A stretch of 26,685 bases of DNA from an uncultured Bacteroidota bacterium (lineage in GTDB: Bacteria > Bacteroidota > Bacteroidia > Chitinophagales > Chitinophagaceae): assembly GCA_903912405.1 (NCBI GenBank), contig CAIWHF010000237.1, forward strand, positions 1-26,685, written 5' to 3'. The position numbers and the translations under genes are program-made. Below are positions 16,319-25,175 of this stretch, in pieces. Within the stretch, counting starts at the first letter, position 1, and every line of letters starts with the position of its first letter. The notes beneath the pieces are model-generated. The model made no database searches. It was given only the letters and a program-made list of their open reading frames with translations, and had not been told where the DNA came from.

Positions 16319-17389
16319 ATGTTATTACTGACTATAGATTGGAGTTTTATTATAGAAAAATTAATATTAATTTCTGTAATTCTCGGCGCGTCACTGGGTG
16401 TAGCTACCTATGCTACTTGGGGCGAGCGTAAAGTAGCTGCTTGGATGCAAGATAGAAAAGGACCTAGTCGCGCCGGACCCTTTGGTTTATTACAACCAAT
16501 TGCGGATGGTATCAAATTATTTTTTAAAGAAGAAATTATACCTACAGATGCCAATCGATTCCTGTTTATTTTAGGTCCTTCGTTGGCTATGCTTACAGCT
16601 TGCATGGCAAGTGCAGTAATACCTTGGGGCCCAAGTATTGAATTGGAAAGCGGAAGAATTATTGCATTGCAAGTAGCCGATATCAATATTGGTATCTTAT
16701 ATGTTTTTGGAGTGGTGAGCGTGGGTGTATATGGTATTATGTTGGGCGGATGGGCTTCTAACAATAAATATTCTTTAATGGGTAGTGTGCGTGCAGCATC
16801 TCAAGCTATTTCTTATGAATTAGCAATGGGTATTAGCCTTATTGCATTACTGATGATGACGGGTACATTAAGTTTAGCAGAAATTGTAAATCAACAACAT
16901 GGATTTTGGGAAAATGGATGGTTTACATGGAATGTGGCAAAACAGCCATTAGGTTTTATAATATTTTTAGTGTGTGCATTTGCAGAATTGAACAGAGCGC
17001 CTTTCGATTTGCCAGAAGCCGAAAGTGAGTTGGTTGCAGGATATCATACAGAATACTCCTCCATGAAATTAGGCTTTTACTTGTTTGCAGAATATGTAAA
17101 CTTATTTATCAGCTCAGCAATTTTAATCACCTTGTTTTTTGGTGGTTATAATTTCCCTTTTATGGATCAAGTTGCTGGTAGTGTGAGCCCCGTAGTATTT
17201 TCTATCATTTGCGTTTTAGTATTGTTAACTAAAACGATTATGATGATTTTATTTTTCATGTTCGTCCGTTGGACGATCCCGAGATTTAGATATGATCAAT
17301 TAATGAATTTAGGTTGGAAATCACTCATTCCATTAGCCCTTGTAAATATGCTAATTACTGGAGCCATTATTATTTGGGTATTAAATTAA
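16319..17389 (+). CDS. nuoH: NADH-quinone oxidoreductase subunit H (Complex I)
   Basis: A 356-residue membrane subunit (ND1 homologue) that joins the peripheral and membrane arms and forms the quinone entry channel. About eight transmembrane helices are visible. The first cytoplasmic loop carries the classic TWGERKVAAWMQDRKGPSRA (33-52) followed by LLQPIADGIKLFFKE. The third loop carries LNRAPFDLPEAESELVAGYH (224-243), a highly conserved Glu-rich signature important for quinone and proton coupling. It starts 30 nt after nuoG and 9 nt separate it from nuoI. Length is slightly above the E. coli protein and normal for the family. Confidence 0.97.
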   Translation: MLLLTIDWSFIIEKLILISVILGASLGVATYATWGERKVAAWMQDRKGPSRAGPFGLLQPIADGIKLFFKEEIIPTDANRFLFILGPSLAMLTACMASAVIPWGPSIELESGRIIALQVADINIGILYVFGVVSVGVYGIMLGGWASNNKYSLMGSVRAASQAISYELAMGISLIALLMMTGTLSLAEIVNQQHGFWENGWFTWNVAKQPLGFIIFLVCAFAELNRAPFDLPEAESELVAGYHTEYSSMKLGFYLFAEYVNLFISSAILITLFFGGYNFPFMDQVAGSVSPVVFSIICVLVLLTKTIMMILFFMFVRWTIPRFRYDQLMNLGWKSLIPLALVNMLITGAIIIWVLN

Positions 17390-17398
17390 AAAGAAATC

Positions 17399-17902
17399 AT
17401 GCAAGAATTAACAAATAAAAGAGTAGCTGTAGATAGAAAGCCCATGACCTTCATGGAGCGCCTCTATATTCCTACTATAATAAAAGGACTTTTTATAACA
17501 GTAGGTCATATTTTTAAAAAGCCTGCAACGATTAGTTATCCTGAACAGCAACGACCATTTAGTCCGGTGTTTAGAGGCTTACATATTTTAAATAGAGATG
17601 AGCAAGGTCGTGAAAAATGCACGGCGTGTGGTTTGTGTGCTTTGTCTTGTCCTGCAGAAGCGATTACTATGGAAGCAGCAGAGCGAACCAAAGGAGAAGA
17701 ACATTTGTATAAAGAAGAAAAGTATGCCGCTAAATACGAAATCAATATGTTGCGTTGTATTTTCTGTGGCTTATGCGAAGAGGCTTGTCCTAAAGATGCT
17801 ATTTACTTATCAGAAACCGTTGCGCAAGCCAATTATACTCGTAAGAGCTTTATTTATAACAAAGAAGATTTATTAATTCCAAATCCAAACGAAACACATT
17901 AA
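17399..17902 (+). CDS. nuoI: NADH-quinone oxidoreductase subunit I (Complex I, clusters N6a and N6b)
   Basis: A 167-residue ferredoxin-like subunit (TYKY homologue) carrying two [4Fe-4S] clusters that relay electrons toward N2. The ligand sets are C74, C77, C80 and C84 in CTACGLCALSCP, and C120, C123, C126 and C130 in CIFCGLCEEACP, each with the usual trailing Pro. The N-terminal amphipathic segment (about 20-45) would lie along the membrane surface. YEINMLRC and FCGLCEEACPKDAI are typical of the family. The gene ends one base before the nuoJ start, so the two are probably translationally coupled. Confidence 0.97.
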   Translation: MQELTNKRVAVDRKPMTFMERLYIPTIIKGLFITVGHIFKKPATISYPEQQRPFSPVFRGLHILNRDEQGREKCTACGLCALSCPAEAITMEAAERTKGEEHLYKEEKYAAKYEINMLRCIFCGLCEEACPKDAIYLSETVAQANYTRKSFIYNKEDLLIPNPNETH

Positions 17903-17903
17903 T

Positions 17904-18401
17904 ATGAACCTACATCAACTTGTATTTTGGATTTTATCCGTTATAGCTATTGGTGGCGCCTTAGGGGTGATTCTCAGTAGAAACCCTGTAGCCAGCGTAT
18001 TGTTTTTGATTGTCACTTTCTTTGCGGTGTCGGGTCATTATATTTTACTTAATGCACAATTTTTAGCTATTGTAAACATAATTGTATATGCAGGTGCCAT
18101 CATGGTATTGTTTCTGTATGTCATCATGCTTATGAATTTGAATGGTGATGTAGAGCCTCAAAAAAGTAAATTATTACAGTTTGCTGGTATTATTTCTGGA
18201 GGCATTTTGTTTTTAGTGTTATTGGCGGCTTTCAAAACTACACAACTCAGTACAACCCCTATCAATGCTAGTACATCCATTGGATTAATTAGCGAATTAG
18301 GTCAAGTATTATTTACTCGATTTGTATTTCCATTCGAGATTAGTAGTATATTATTTTTGAGTGCTATGGTAGGTGCCGTAGTAATTGGTAAAAAAGATTA
18401 A
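17904..18401 (+). CDS. nuoJ: NADH-quinone oxidoreductase subunit J (Complex I)
   Basis: A 165-residue membrane subunit (ND6 homologue) with five predicted helices. The conserved third helix contains IVNIIVYAGAIMVLFLYVIM (57-76), whose Tyr-Ala-Gly region forms the pi-bulge linked to opening of the proton path. The last helix (about 141-160) is well conserved, with a Ser/Ala-rich SAMVGAVVIGKKD ending. It lies between nuoI and nuoK, with 1 and 11 nt spacers. Confidence 0.95.
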   Translation: MNLHQLVFWILSVIAIGGALGVILSRNPVASVLFLIVTFFAVSGHYILLNAQFLAIVNIIVYAGAIMVLFLYVIMLMNLNGDVEPQKSKLLQFAGIISGGILFLVLLAAFKTTQLSTTPINASTSIGLISELGQVLFTRFVFPFEISSILFLSAMVGAVVIGKKD

Positions 18402-18412
18402 AATAAGTAAGT

Positions 18413-18712
18413 ATGCCTATTCAATATTATATTTTTCTAAGCCTTGCCTTATTTAGCATAGGCGTAATGGGAACCATGATGCGCAGAAATGCCATTATCA
18501 TTTTTATGTGCATTGAATTGATGCTGAACGCTGTCAATTTATTAATGGTCGCTTTTTCTAATTATTGGGAAAATAGCAATGCACAGATTTTTGTGTTTTT
18601 CATAATGGTTGTAGCTGCCGCAGAAGTAGCTGTAGGATTAGCGATTATCACCTTAGTGTATAGAAAAGTAAACTCAGTAGATATTAATATTTTAAATCGA
18701 TTAAAAAATTAA
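18413..18712 (+). CDS. nuoK: NADH-quinone oxidoreductase subunit K (Complex I)
   Basis: A 99-residue membrane subunit (ND4L homologue) with three transmembrane helices. The two intramembrane glutamates required for proton transfer are E35 in IFMCIELMLNAVNL and E71 in MVVAAAEVAVGLAI. The standard ending is present (VYRKVNSVDINILNRLKN). Size matches E. coli NuoK almost exactly. It overlaps nothing and is followed by nuoL after 36 nt. Confidence 0.97.
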   Translation: MPIQYYIFLSLALFSIGVMGTMMRRNAIIIFMCIELMLNAVNLLMVAFSNYWENSNAQIFVFFIMVVAAAEVAVGLAIITLVYRKVNSVDINILNRLKN

Positions 18713-18748
18713 TACTGCCTTTAAAATTAACTTTTAGAAAGAAAATTT

Positions 18749-20635
18749 ATGATACAATATAGTTACCTCATTCCATTATTTCCATTACTTGGTTTTTTAA
18801 TCAATGGGTTGGGCTGGAATAAAATACCTAAGTCACTTGCAGGTGTTATTGGCTCTTCATCGATAATTGCCTCTTTTGTAGTTTCCTTAGCTGTTTTTGT
18901 TGAGGTGCTTTCGCCAAGTTTTCAAGGGCCTTTCGTGCAGCATTATTTTGATTTTATTCAATCCGGAACACTTTATATTCCGTTTGCTTTTCAGATAGAT
19001 GCTTTGTCTGCTAGCTTTTTATTAATCATAACGGGTATTGGATTTTTAATTCATGTATACTCTACTTCTTATATGCATGATGATGAAGGTATGGTGAAAT
19101 ATTTTGCATACCTCAATCTCTTTATTTTCTCTATGTTGTTATTGGTGATGGGTGCTAACTACATCATTATGTTTATAGGTTGGGAAGGTGTTGGATTGTG
19201 CTCTTATTTATTAATAGGATTTTGGTTTAAAAACCACGCGTATACCGATGCAGCTAAAAAAGCATTTGTGATGAATAGAATTGGTGACCTTGGATTTTTA
19301 GTGGGTATGTTATTGGTCTTGTATCATTTCCATACTTTAAGTTATCAAGAATTATTTGACACTATACAATCAAGCGCCGATCAGACAAATATATATACTG
19401 CCATTGCCATTTGCTTCTTCATTGGTGCGATGGGTAAAAGTGCACAAATTCCATTATATACTTGGTTGCCAGATGCAATGGCCGGACCAACGCCTGTTTC
19501 TGCATTAATACATGCAGCTACCATGGTTACCGCAGGTATTTATATGATTGCGAGAAGCAGTGTATTGTATAATCTTGCACCAATTGCTTTAGATCTTATT
19601 ACGTGGATAGGATTAGCAACGGCATTATTAGCAGCATCTATTGCTATCAAACAAAATGATATTAAAAAAGTGTTAGCGTATTCTACCGTAAGTCAGTTAG
19701 GCTTCATGTTTGTTGCCATTGGAATGGGCGCTTATACAACTGCTGTCTTTCATGTTATTACCCATGCCTTTTTTAAAGCTTTATTGTTCTTAGGATCAGG
19801 AAGTGTCATTCATGCAATGGGCGGTGAACAAGATATTCGTTTTATGGGTGGATTAGGAAAGAAAATGCCGCTTACCAAAATTACTTTTTTAATAGGGTGT
19901 TTAGCCATTGCCGGCATACCCGGTTTTGCGGGCTTCTTTTCTAAAGATGAAATATTAGCACATGCATACGCACATCAGCCTTTATTATTCGTTGCTTTAT
20001 TAATGGGCGCTTTGATGACTGCCTTCTATATGTTCCGTTTGTATTTCTTAACCTTTACAGGATCTTTTAGAGGCACCGAACAGCAAGCGCATCACTTACA
20101 TGAGAGTCCAAAAGCAATGACGCTTCCTTTAATGGTATTAGCTTTATTCTCCATCATTAGTGGTTATATAGGATTGCCAAAAGTAATTTCAGAAAAACAT
20201 TGGTTACACGATTTTCTTTCTACAGCAGTGACAGAAAAAGAACTCCATGAATTGAGCCATGCTACAGAATGGATGTTGATGGGTGTTTCCGTTGGATTGG
20301 TAGTAGTGATGATTGCGCTTGCATATAAAGCAACACAAAAAGCGCAATTTTCAGCGGCAAAAGGATTAGGCAAAGTACTAGAGCATAAATGGTATGTAGA
20401 TGAATTATATCAAGCCATTATACTTACACCATTGAATCATCTAGGTATTTTTTTACAGCAAATAATTGAAAAATCAGGTATTGATGCTTTAGTAAATAAT
20501 ATTGGTTCAAGTATACAATGGTTAAGTACGCGCGTTCGCTTATTACAAAGCGGAATTGTTGGTTCTTACATTTTCGTAATGGTACTTGGTATTATTTTAT
20601 TACTTAGCATCGGATTTTTAAGTACAATTTTATAA
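18749..20635 (+). CDS. nuoL: NADH-quinone oxidoreductase subunit L (Complex I, distal proton pump)
   Basis: A 628-residue Mrp-antiporter-like membrane subunit (ND5 homologue). The antiporter core shows FIGWEGVGLCSYLLIGFWF (142-160) with the key Glu at 146. K230 lies in GAMGKSAQIPLYTWLPDAM, and H255 in SALIHAATMVTAGIYMIAR. These match the Glu, Lys and His of the E. coli proton channel. GIPGFAGFFSKDEIL marks a later helix. The C-terminus carries the long lateral-helix region (LEHKWYVDELYQAII and beyond) and a final transmembrane segment (about 605-625), which runs along NuoM and NuoN in the complex. Length is normal. The ATG is preceded by GAAAGAAAATTT, an A-rich rather than Shine-Dalgarno context. 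Confidence 0.98.
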   Translation: MIQYSYLIPLFPLLGFLINGLGWNKIPKSLAGVIGSSSIIASFVVSLAVFVEVLSPSFQGPFVQHYFDFIQSGTLYIPFAFQIDALSASFLLIITGIGFLIHVYSTSYMHDDEGMVKYFAYLNLFIFSMLLLVMGANYIIMFIGWEGVGLCSYLLIGFWFKNHAYTDAAKKAFVMNRIGDLGFLVGMLLVLYHFHTLSYQELFDTIQSSADQTNIYTAIAICFFIGAMGKSAQIPLYTWLPDAMAGPTPVSALIHAATMVTAGIYMIARSSVLYNLAPIALDLITWIGLATALLAASIAIKQNDIKKVLAYSTVSQLGFMFVAIGMGAYTTAVFHVITHAFFKALLFLGSGSVIHAMGGEQDIRFMGGLGKKMPLTKITFLIGCLAIAGIPGFAGFFSKDEILAHAYAHQPLLFVALLMGALMTAFYMFRLYFLTFTGSFRGTEQQAHHLHESPKAMTLPLMVLALFSIISGYIGLPKVISEKHWLHDFLSTAVTEKELHELSHATEWMLMGVSVGLVVVMIALAYKATQKAQFSAAKGLGKVLEHKWYVDELYQAIILTPLNHLGIFLQQIIEKSGIDALVNNIGSSIQWLSTRVRLLQSGIVGSYIFVMVLGIILLLSIGFLSTIL

Positions 20636-20656
20636 CATTCTCATAATTTATAAGTC

Positions 20657-22075
20657 ATGATTTTAATAACCTTATTGGCACTTCCTTTTGTTGCAGCATT
20701 ATTAAGTTTACTAGTGCCACAACAAGCAAAAATACTTGCACTTGTTAGTAGTGCATTGGCTGTATTGATTACCCTGTATATGTCGATGCATATTGCAGAA
20801 GGAGCATTAACTGTAGCGCAAGCTTGGTTGCCCGATTTAGGTATTCAATTTGCTTTGCACGCAGATGGGTTAAGCTGCTCATTAAGTTTGCTTACAGCAT
20901 TGGTTAGTTTCCTCGTTTTTCTAAACCTTAATAATAAAGAAGTTCCAAAAGCGGCTTCTTTTTACAGCTTATTATTATTTGCACAAACCGGTTTGATGGG
21001 TGTGTTTTTAGCATCAGACGCTATGCTCTTTTATTTCTTTTGGGAATTAGCGCTAATACCTATTTATTTTCTTTCTTCAATTTGGGGTGGAGAAAATAGG
21101 ATTAAAGTCACCTTCAAATTTTTCATTTATACTTTTATTGGTAGCTTAATGATGTTGGCAGGATTAATCTATTTAGGATTACAAACACCTGGTGCTGATG
21201 CTTTTTCCTATCACGCTTTAGTAGCTGTGGGCAATAGTTTAAGCAATACACAACAAATTAGTTTATTTGTATTATTCTTTTTAGCCTTTGCTATTAAAAT
21301 GCCTATTTTCCCATTTCATACTTGGCAACCCGATGCGTATGACGAAGCACCTACTAGTGTTACTATTTTCTTAAGTGCATTGATGGTTAAGATGGGTTTA
21401 TATGCGGTACTTCGTTGGTTGATGCCCGTTTTGCCAGAAGGCGTTTCTTATTGGTCAAACACGGTAATAATTTTATCTATCATTGGAATTCTTTATGCAT
21501 CAATTATTGCTTTACAACAAACGAATATTAAACGCTTTATTGCATACTCTTCTATAGCTCACATGGGTTTGATGTGTGCTGCTGCTTTTGTACAAAATGA
21601 TCTTGCATTACACGGCGTTAAAATCCAAATGTTTATGCATGGTATTAATATTGCCGGCATGTGGTTGGTAGTAAGTATAATAGAAAATAGATATCACACA
21701 AAAGATATGAATGCGCTAGGTGGTATTGCAAGCACTATGCCTAAACTATCCATAGCTTTTGTAATTATTTCTTTTGCAAATATTGCATTACCCCTAACCA
21801 ATGGTTTTGTTGGCGAGTTTATGTTGTTTGCTGGTATCTTCTCTAGTGCAAACCCTAACCATGTGCTGTATATGGTATTGGCAGGTCTTGGTGTGATATT
21901 AGGTGCAGCATATACCTTGCGTATGCTACAGAAAGTGGTTTTTGGAACAGCTTCCACAACTCAAGCAGTAAAAGATTTAAGTATAAATGAATGGTGTGTA
22001 TTAGCAATCGTGCTTTCCTTAATTATAGCCTTAGGGGTGTATGCTAAACCATTATTAACCTTAACGAGTTTTTAA
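20657..22075 (+). CDS. nuoM: NADH-quinone oxidoreductase subunit M (Complex I, proton pump)
   Basis: A 472-residue antiporter-like subunit (ND4 homologue) with about 14 helices. Key residues are E130 in FYFFWELALIPIYFL, K214 in FAIKMPIFPFHTWQPDAYDE, and K245 in SALMVKMGLYAVLRW, matching the Glu/Lys channel of E. coli NuoM. A Gln (HTWQPDAYDE) replaces the Leu usual in HTWLPDAH, a mild variation. GFVGEFMLFAGIF is another familiar signature. It is slightly shorter than E. coli NuoM (about 509 residues) with no sign of frame damage. It is 21 nt downstream of nuoL and 34 nt upstream of nuoN. Confidence 0.97.
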   Translation: MILITLLALPFVAALLSLLVPQQAKILALVSSALAVLITLYMSMHIAEGALTVAQAWLPDLGIQFALHADGLSCSLSLLTALVSFLVFLNLNNKEVPKAASFYSLLLFAQTGLMGVFLASDAMLFYFFWELALIPIYFLSSIWGGENRIKVTFKFFIYTFIGSLMMLAGLIYLGLQTPGADAFSYHALVAVGNSLSNTQQISLFVLFFLAFAIKMPIFPFHTWQPDAYDEAPTSVTIFLSALMVKMGLYAVLRWLMPVLPEGVSYWSNTVIILSIIGILYASIIALQQTNIKRFIAYSSIAHMGLMCAAAFVQNDLALHGVKIQMFMHGINIAGMWLVVSIIENRYHTKDMNALGGIASTMPKLSIAFVIISFANIALPLTNGFVGEFMLFAGIFSSANPNHVLYMVLAGLGVILGAAYTLRMLQKVVFGTASTTQAVKDLSINEWCVLAIVLSLIIALGVYAKPLLTLTSF

Positions 22076-22109
22076 AATAACAATTTCATTAACGATATAT
22101 TAGTTCATC

Positions 22110-23489
22110 ATGATTTTAATAATAACTGCTTCTATAATTGGTGTTGTATTACTTTTCGCAAGTTTTTTACTGAAACATACCAGTAGTTTGCTGCATTTGG
22201 TAACTGTTTTGTTTGCTGCTTTATTTGGCGTAGCCATTTGGGAAGCTTTGCAACCAACAGCTATACTTACCCAGTCGTTTTATTTAGATGCCATCCGTGT
22301 AGATAGATTTACTAATCAGTTTAATGTATTAATTGCCGGCTGTTTGTTTTTATATATTCTCTTAATGAAGAAACATATTGCTGCAGTTGGTAAATATAAA
22401 GCCGAGTATTTTGCTTTAATAGCTTTTATTATGGTGGGTATTTTTATGTTGAGTAGTTTTAATAGTTTACTAGTAATGTTTCTAGGTATAGAAATCGTTT
22501 CTATTCCTCAGTATATATTAGCCGGTAGTGATAAAGAAAATTTAAAAAGTACAGAAGCTTCTTTAAAGTATTTTTTAATGGGCGCTTTTTCAACAGGCTT
22601 TTTATTAATGGGAATTACCTTGCTTTACGGCGCTACCGGTAATTTTATGGTTAGTGAATTTAATTTTTTACAAGCAACGAGTATCAACCCTTTAGCTTTG
22701 GGCGGCGTATTATTATTAATTGTTGCTTTTGGATTTAAAGTATCGGCCGCTCCCATGCATTTATGGACACCCGATGTATATGACGGTACGCCTACACCCT
22801 TTACGGCATTTATGGCTACTCTAGTAAAAGTAGCTGCATTTGTAGGGTTCATGCGTTTATTCCAAACATCTTTTACCGCTATAAGTTCATCTTGGTCATT
22901 GGTATTATCTGTAGTTATTGCGCTTACTTTATTTGTAGGAAATATTACAGCGGTATTTCAACAAAGTGTAAAACGCATGTTGGCCTATTCGTCAATTGCT
23001 CAGGCTGGATTTATGCTTTTTGCCATTATTTCTTTAAATGCAATAGGCCGTCAAGGCATGCTTGTTTATACCGTTGCTTATTCAGTTGCAAGCATTTGCT
23101 TCTTTGCTATTTTAATTAAAATGAAAGATTATACCTATGATGGGTTTAATGGATTGGCTAAAAAACAACCTTTTATCGCTGCTTTGGCTACAATTTACAT
23201 GCTTTCTTTAGCAGGTATTCCTTTAACTGGTGGATTTATGGCTAAATACTACATGCTTAAAGCGGTATTATTTGAGGGCACCTACATGTGGTTAGCTATT
23301 TTTGCCTTATTGATGGCAGCGGTAAGTGTTTATTATTATTTTAAAGTAATAATTGCCATGTATTTCAAAGAAGGGGAAGCTGCAATGGTAGATTCCTTTA
23401 CGAAAGAAGAAAAATTATACCTTACCATAGGTGCTATGGCATTACTCGTTGTGGGCATATTCCCAAGTTTAGTTACCGGAACTATTTAG
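22110..23489 (+). CDS. nuoN: NADH-quinone oxidoreductase subunit N (Complex I, proton pump)
   Basis: A 459-residue antiporter-like subunit (ND2 homologue) and the last gene of the operon. It has about 13-14 transmembrane helices. Key residues are E128 in FLGIEIVSIPQYILAG, K210 in AFGFKVSAAPMHLWTPDVYD, and K240 in FMATLVKVAAF, equivalent to the Glu and Lys channel residues of E. coli NuoN. SLAGIPLTGGFMAKYYML is the conserved C-terminal signature. Length is normal to slightly short. A strong hairpin terminator begins 26 nt after the stop, closing the transcription unit. Confidence 0.97.
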   Translation: MILIITASIIGVVLLFASFLLKHTSSLLHLVTVLFAALFGVAIWEALQPTAILTQSFYLDAIRVDRFTNQFNVLIAGCLFLYILLMKKHIAAVGKYKAEYFALIAFIMVGIFMLSSFNSLLVMFLGIEIVSIPQYILAGSDKENLKSTEASLKYFLMGAFSTGFLLMGITLLYGATGNFMVSEFNFLQATSINPLALGGVLLLIVAFGFKVSAAPMHLWTPDVYDGTPTPFTAFMATLVKVAAFVGFMRLFQTSFTAISSSWSLVLSVVIALTLFVGNITAVFQQSVKRMLAYSSIAQAGFMLFAIISLNAIGRQGMLVYTVAYSVASICFFAILIKMKDYTYDGFNGLAKKQPFIAALATIYMLSLAGIPLTGGFMAKYYMLKAVLFEGTYMWLAIFALLMAAVSVYYYFKVIIAMYFKEGEAAMVDSFTKEEKLYLTIGAMALLVVGIFPSLVTGTI

Positions 23490-23514
23490 GTTTAAAAGAT
23501 TGAAAACGAACTTT

Positions 23515-23543
23515 AAAAGGGCTGCTACTAAGCAGCCCTTTTT
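23515..23543 (+). terminator. Intrinsic terminator of the nuo operon
   Basis: A perfect 12-bp stem (AAAAGGGCTGCT, 23515-23526, paired with 23531-23542) with loop ACTA is followed by a T run (23539-23543). It lies 26 nt beyond the nuoN stop. The A-tract on the 5' side would also allow minus-strand termination, although no minus gene faces it. Confidence 0.93.
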
Positions 23544-23635
23544 GGTATAATTTACCCACATCTGTGCATTTCTTTCTAAGGCAGCTAACAAATACCTTAG
23601 TATTTTTATACTTCACAAGATTTTAATTGTAGGGT

Positions 23636-24283
23636 ATGGATATAGAACAATTAATGCCGCATGTAGAAGCACTTGTATTTGCTAGCGAGCGACCAATAAC
23701 ACAAATTGAAATTACAGAAATGATCAGTCAAGCAGTAGAGCTTCCAATTGAAATGGAGCGTATTTCTATTTGCATAGAGGCTATCAAAGAAAAATACGTA
23801 CAAGAGTTTTATCCGTTTGAGTTGCGAGAAATTGGGGGTGGATTTCAATTTTTAACTAAAAAGGAATACCACAGAACGGTGTTGCAATTAAACGGCGACA
23901 AGTACATTAAAAAATTATCTACTGCAGCTATGGAAACCTTAGCTATTGTAGCTTACAAACAACCTATTACTAAATCTGAAATTGAATATATAAGAGGTGT
24001 AAGTGCAGATTATTCTATTCAGAAACTTCTAGAAAAAGAACTTATTGTTATATCTGGTAGAAATGAAGATATGGTTGGAAAGCCATTGATTTATGGTACT
24101 TCAAAGAATTTTATGGATTATTTGGGCATCAATGACCCAAGTCAATTGCCGCAATTAAGCGAATTGGCAAACGTAGACATTGTAGTTCCAACTGCAGCTA
24201 CAGAAGCGCTTCCAGATGATACTCCAGGTAAATTAATCGTATCGGAAGATGGAGAATTAGTAGACCCTACAGATACGAACTAA
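23636..24283 (+). CDS. scpB: SMC-ScpAB complex subunit ScpB (chromosome condensation/segregation)
   Basis: A 215-residue cytoplasmic protein. ScpB dimerises, binds ScpA, and with SMC compacts and segregates chromosomes. It has two winged-helix domains. The first runs from HVEALVFASERPITQIE (9-25) to about residue 85. The second opens with the family signature STAAMETLAIVAYKQPITKS (95-114), then IEYIRGVSADYSIQKLLEK, and closes with GKPLIYGTSKNFMDYLGIN (148-166). An acidic, Pro/Asp/Glu-rich tail of about 35 residues follows, as in many family members. No scpA lies nearby in the window. It stands alone between the nuo and scpB terminators. I found no clean TAnnTTTG promoter in the 92-nt gap before it. 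The start is the Met just before the first winged helix. Confidence 0.95.
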   Translation: MDIEQLMPHVEALVFASERPITQIEITEMISQAVELPIEMERISICIEAIKEKYVQEFYPFELREIGGGFQFLTKKEYHRTVLQLNGDKYIKKLSTAAMETLAIVAYKQPITKSEIEYIRGVSADYSIQKLLEKELIVISGRNEDMVGKPLIYGTSKNFMDYLGINDPSQLPQLSELANVDIVVPTAATEALPDDTPGKLIVSEDGELVDPTDTN

Positions 24284-24338
24284 GAAAGATGCTATAAGTT
24301 TCCATTTTAATTACAATTCTAATTTTTGTTTTAACCAT

Positions 24339-24366
24339 AAATGCCTCAGTTTTCTGAGGTATTTTT
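24339..24366 (+). terminator. Intrinsic terminator after scpB
   Basis: Stem CCTCAG/CTGAGG (24344-24349 with 24354-24359) is extended by a G-T wobble and A-T pairs to about 11 bp. The loop is TTTT and a run of five T (24362-24366) follows. It lies about 55 nt past the scpB stop. Confidence 0.8.
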
Positions 24367-24397
24367 GTTTTAGTGGGCATAAATTTTCTTATATTTA
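24365..24397 (+). promoter_or_regulatory. Weak candidate promoter for the small lipoprotein gene
   Basis: TTG (24365-24367) and TATATTTA (24390-24397) are separated by 22 nt. The -7 box differs from TAnnTTTG at the last base. The TTG overlaps the T-tract of the scpB terminator. Only 13 nt separate the box from the GTG start, giving a very short leader. Confidence 0.3.
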
Positions 24398-24410
24398 TAA
24401 AAATTTTATC

Positions 24411-25079
24411 GTGAAACAAGTCATTTTAGCAGTTTTAGTTTTATCAATTTTTTCAGCTTCTTCTTGCAAAAAACTAGAGGGAGATAACCAAAACCTAGTA
24501 GCCACCAACCAAAGTGTATTCGATTTGATGTCAACAAAACAGGGTTCTTGGTGGATGTATGGCAACAGAAATGATACCGTATTTATACGTTATGCAACCG
24601 GTAAAGACACGACTAAACTGGGCTTGAAATATAGTTTTTATACCCGTAGAGATACGATTACTACCACTACTTCTCCGGAGTTTTTTGGTAAAAATGAAGG
24701 AAAGTACCTAACCCTTGTAGATTTAGATGGTAATGAAACCAATTATATCAATTATGTATTTTGGTATGATGGGAAAACAAGCTGGACTAATGATGGCGAG
24801 TATAATTCAGGCACCATTTTAGGAAAAGTTATAGTTACCATATCTTCCTCAATCGTTCAAACAGGGCTCACGATAACCCAAAATGGGAAAACTTATACCA
24901 ATGTATATCATGTACATTCTACCTTAAAAGCAGGCGCATTAAATATAGATTTAGGTACGCTGGATATTTGGTTTGCTAAAAACATTGGTATCATTAGAGA
25001 AGAAGCCGATTTAAATGCACTAGGGCTTTATAAAAATAAGTACACCGATTCCCTTATTAACTACTATATCAAACCTTAA
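24411..25079 (+). CDS. Putative lipoprotein of unknown function
   Basis: A 222-residue protein that I do not recognise. It starts at GTG and opens with a lipoprotein-type signal: MKQVILAVLVLSIFSASS, then Cys19. The lipobox is A-S-S-C, so the canonical Leu at -3 is absent, as is often tolerated in Bacteroidota. After the Cys comes KKLEGDNQN. The rest is rich in Thr, Asn, Tyr, Trp and Gly in short alternating segments, suggesting a beta-sandwich or lipocalin-like shape. Visible segments are QGSWWMYGNRNDTVF (residues 44-58), repeated DTTK/DTITTTT stretches, and DIWFAKNIGIIREEAD near the C-terminus. Proteins of this general kind are common as single lipoproteins in Bacteroidota genomes. It has its own terminator, and neither neighbour (scpB, gcvP) suggests a role. 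No catalytic motif is seen. Confidence 0.75.
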   Translation: MKQVILAVLVLSIFSASSCKKLEGDNQNLVATNQSVFDLMSTKQGSWWMYGNRNDTVFIRYATGKDTTKLGLKYSFYTRRDTITTTTSPEFFGKNEGKYLTLVDLDGNETNYINYVFWYDGKTSWTNDGEYNSGTILGKVIVTISSSIVQTGLTITQNGKTYTNVYHVHSTLKAGALNIDLGTLDIWFAKNIGIIREEADLNALGLYKNKYTDSLINYYIKP

Positions 25080-25084
25080 AAATT

Positions 25085-25109
25085 AACCCACTACCAAGTG
25101 GGTTTTTTT
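25085..25109 (+). terminator. Intrinsic terminator after the lipoprotein gene
   Basis: An 8-bp stem AACCCACT/AGTGGGTT (25085-25092 with 25097-25104), loop ACCA, and seven T in a row (25103-25109). It lies five bases past the stop codon. Confidence 0.9.
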
Positions 25110-25175
25110 GTGGATACATTTGTGCACAACCCAGCACTTGCTCCAACAAATATGATATTAAATAGCATTTTATTT

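Noticed and set aside
16408..16764. A 118-residue minus-strand open frame across nuoH
   Set aside because: It lies wholly within the well-conserved nuoH coding sequence and resembles no protein.
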